A stretch of DNA of 64,000 nucleotides from Chrysomallon squamiferum (lineage: Eukaryota; Mollusca; Gastropoda; Neomphalida; Peltospiridae): contig CM022679.1 of the NCBI GenBank assembly GCA_012295275.1, forward strand, positions 2,396,116 through 2,460,115, read 5' to 3'. A model generated the notes under the pieces. That model did not search any database. It had not been told where the DNA came from and saw only the letters and a program-made list of their open reading frames with translations. Shown here piece by piece: positions 61,162-64,000 of the stretch; the stretch's first letter is position 1, and each line of letters opens with the position of its first letter. Both the position numbers and the translations under genes were made by a program.

Positions 61162-61892
61162 AGCAGAACTATTCAGATTTATATTATATTTAATATAATA
61201 CTAACAGAGATACAGAAAAAACAAACTTCTGCAAATATGTTTTGAAAATTACAAAAAGAAACTTTCTTATTAGAAAACCTTTTTTATTTGTTTAATAACT
61301 GAACTTGGTAAAGAAACAAAAAACAACAAAGTAAACAAAGAAACAAACAAGAAACAAAAAACCATCCAGACAGAAATATATTCAAATTTTATAAATTATG
61401 TGTTTTGGATCAAACACTTTATTTTTTACTTTTTTTTTAATTATATATATTTTTTTGGTTCTGTTGTTTGAAAAGAATAGCTATTATGAACAAAAAACTA
61501 TAAACAAAACAATAAAATTAAAACCCAAATTATTCTTAAAATGATTATCAGGGTAGGATCAAAAACTTTCAGAAAAGTGGAGGTCACAATTTCAGAAAAG
61601 TCGTGATTCCCAGATTTCAGAAAAGTTAAGGGTCAATAATTTTAGAAAAAGTAAGAATCCAAGATTTCAGGAAAGGTAAGGGTCCACAAAAAACAAACAG
61701 CAAAAACCCATTTTTGTTTGTAAAGGTAGAGAAATATGTACTGAGTGTACCTCCTGGATCTCCTTATGTTTGTTTATGTTTATTTACAGAAAATACTGAC
61801 ACATTTATTTGTCCTTTCATCAGACACATAGTACTTTTAAATATATGTGTTGACATAAATAATGAAGAATAAAAAAATACCAATAAAAAATA

Positions 61893-61960
61893 AAAATAAA
61901 TAAAAATAAATAAATAAATAAAATAAAATAAAATAAAATAAAATAAAATAACATAACATA
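61893..61960. repeat. (AAAAT)n/(AAAT)n tract
   Basis: AAAT units pass into about eight AAAAT units. Confidence 0.93.
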
Positions 61961-62624
61961 AAATAATATCAAATAAATTAAAAGAAAATAAAAGAAAGAA
62001 AGAAAACAAAATAAAGAAAAAATTAATTAAAAAAAAGAAAAAATCATGGCTTACACTTTTTACTGCTGGTTTTGTTCATCTGTACATTTGTTATTTCACA
62101 TTACAACCAGTGGCTCATGAACAGTCAAACATGGTTTTTGTTTCTCTGTCTGTAATAAGAATATAATAAGTAAAAGAGTGTTGGTTTTTCTTTCTATCTT
62201 AAAATGAGTAAAAGAAAACCTGTATGTTTTACCTTTAAAATCAATTTTATATTCAATTTTGTATAACCTGTTATTTTTATTTCTATGTAAAGGTGCATGT
62301 TAAAATTATCTTGCTGCTGTGTATGGTGAGGATACTTCAGATTTCATTATACAATTTTGATGTTTCATTAGGTGAATTCTGTTGAGAAATGTACATTGGT
62401 TGGAATGGGAATTAATGTAAATCATATACAGAGCTGTCTGATAAAACTGGCTTCAAATATTTCACGATGTTTATAAAGAAATATTTGTTCATTCCTAATA
62501 TGATAATGACAGGATAGAATTAACGAATGAATGAATGAATTAATGAACACATTTAACTGTAGATTTGTTTTTGATTTACTAAAGAGGAAACCTGCAGTTT
62601 CTTCTTCAATGGTTACTCTTACTG

Positions 62625-62820
62625 ATTAGCAGCAAGGAATCTTCTATTTTATCCTTCCCATAAACTGGAAAGCATAATTTTGATAAATCTCCATGGAGCA
62701 CTAGCAAGAACATGAAATCATAGAGAAGGTGTAAGGAGGAGGACTGAACTTGTGACCAGACATATCTCAAACAAATGCTCTAACCACAAGACTACAGCCA
62801 AAGAGCTAAAAACTTCTCAA
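62625..62820 (-). mobile_element. tRNA-derived SINE, most complete copy in the window
   Basis: On the minus strand a tRNA-like head starts GGCTGTAGTCTTGTGGTTAG (A-box), has CAAGTTCAGTCC (B-box) about 30 bases on, and continues to AGATTCCTTGCTGCTAATCA at the end. The layout matches a Pol III SINE of head plus core; the tail is not clear. Confidence 0.75.
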
Positions 62821-63824
62821 AAACCAAAACAAAAATAAAATTTAAAAAATGAAGAAATAAATAAAATAAAACAAATGTTAGGAAGACAGTATTAGGTGGA
62901 AAAGCAATTAATTAAACTGAAGTATTTCACTGGTTTGACACTTTCAGTCCTGGCTCTCAATAAAACAATTAACATTAACTGTGTTTATGTGACTCAGCTT
63001 GAGAGGGTTTAGAAAGATCAGCTGAAAACTTTGACTTACATTCTCTTTGTCAGAGTTATAAATTAGAATCTTTTATTAGTGAAAACAGATTCTGAACATT
63101 ATTTTTTATTTATTTTTTATCTCAAGTTCAAAACTTAATTTATTATCCACTTGCTGTTGACAGTTTTTTGCTGTGCTTTACTGTGTTTTATTGTACCACC
63201 TAACACTTTTATTTACACAGTACTAGGAGCAGGTCTATATGTTTGCTGGGGGTGGGGGTAACACACCCTTTTTGTCTCTAATGGAAGCTCTGTCTAATGA
63301 GAATGTTGCATTTAAGTGTTATACAGCAATTTTGAATCAAATATATGTAACACCTTGTTTATATTGTAGTATTGCACATTTTGGTATACTCTGTTTTTGT
63401 ATAACAAAATATGATAAGATTAATAGTTTATTTATTATTATATTATTTTGAAAACTGTTTGTTCTTTATAATATATACAATTTTTATTTTTTTTTCCCAT
63501 CATTTTGGAGTTGTCATTTAATTTTTAATTTTTTAAATGTAAATTTTTTTTTATTATTATTATTTTATCTGCTTGTTAAAATTACTAAAAATCTGTCAGG
63601 ATCAGCCCCTGCTTGTTTTTTCACTTTGATCACTTGACCTACAAAAACTGTGAAAAAAAAAAAACATTCTTATTTGTCAATATTTTTATTTTTTATTTCT
63701 TCTTTGTTCTTTCATTTTCTTTTTATTTTTTTTTTAATTTGTCCATTTTCTTCTGTTTTGTTTTTCATTTTTTATTTCTTTCTTTTTTACATTTTTCTTT
63801 CTTCTTCCTTCATATTTCACCATC

Positions 63825-63880
63825 TTTCTTTCTTTCTTTCTTTCATTCTGTCTTTCTTTCTTTCTTTCTTCTTTACTTTC
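63825..63880. repeat. (TTTC)n microsatellite
   Basis: About twelve TTTC units in a pyrimidine-rich stretch. Confidence 0.93.
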
Positions 63881-64000
63881 TTTTTAATGTTCTATATTTA
63901 TTTGTTGGCATTTTATGATGATGTTAAATAAACTTTGATTAAAAAAAAATATAAAAGATCTGATGTAGTACATTTGAAAAAGAAACCCACATGGAAGTGT

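Larger units (their letters stand above)
56449..64000. other. intron or flank of the unidentified gene, no coding recognised
   Basis: AT-rich sequence with poly(A)/(T) tracts, a 22-bp and a 31-bp minisatellite, (AC)n, a SINE copy near 62.7 kb and a TTTC-rich end. A somewhat GC-richer patch at about 58775-58925 has no convincing splice sites. Confidence 0.6.

Overview
This is an AT-rich, intron-rich animal nuclear sequence. GT-AG introns, long microsatellites, minisatellites and degenerate tRNA-derived SINE copies are all present. Several SINE copies carry a core ending in a 'ttgctgctaa' motif that I associate with dispersed SINEs of bivalves and gastropods, so a mollusc is my best guess. That attribution comes from memory of the repeat family and was not searched.

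Two protein-coding genes are well supported and one is partial. (1) A minus-strand gene of 18 coding exons runs from an ATG at 41297 to a stop at 3994. It encodes an N-BAR plus RhoGAP protein of the ARHGAP17/ARHGAP44 (RICH/nadrin) family. All 18 exons join in one frame through GT-AG sites and give 933 residues. They comprise a BAR domain (about 1-240), a RhoGAP domain (about 255-447, arginine finger R295) and a long Ser/Pro-rich tail ending in a class I PDZ ligand. Intron 1 is about 20 kb and holds most of the gene's length. (2) A plus-strand, single-coding-exon gene at 43575-45398 encodes a 607-residue MFSD6-like major facilitator protein. It lies head-to-head with the RhoGAP gene, about 2.3 kb from ATG to ATG. 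(3) A coding exon at 56089-56448 (plus) starts a Ser/Arg-rich protein that I cannot identify; its remaining exons are not recognised in this window.

Layout: 1-3993 is 3' flank of the RhoGAP gene; 3994-41297 is that gene; 41298-43473 is the shared upstream region; 43474-45398 is the MFSD6-like coding exon with some 5' leader; 45399-56037 is intergenic or upstream intron of the third gene, with 17-bp and 35-bp minisatellites; 56038-56448 is the third gene's exon; 56449-64000 is its intron or flank, with 22-bp and 31-bp minisatellites. No rRNA genes, intact tRNA genes, CRISPR arrays or transposase/reverse transcriptase ORFs were seen.

The most unusual signal is in the RhoGAP gene. Tandem arrays start at or within a few bases of the 5' splice sites of exons 2, 4, 8, 14, 16 and 17, and in several cases they copy the splice-site sequence itself. 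Around exon 8 seven consecutive copies occur, most of them carrying a CAG|GT junction. The 3' splice site of exon 4 is likewise triplicated.
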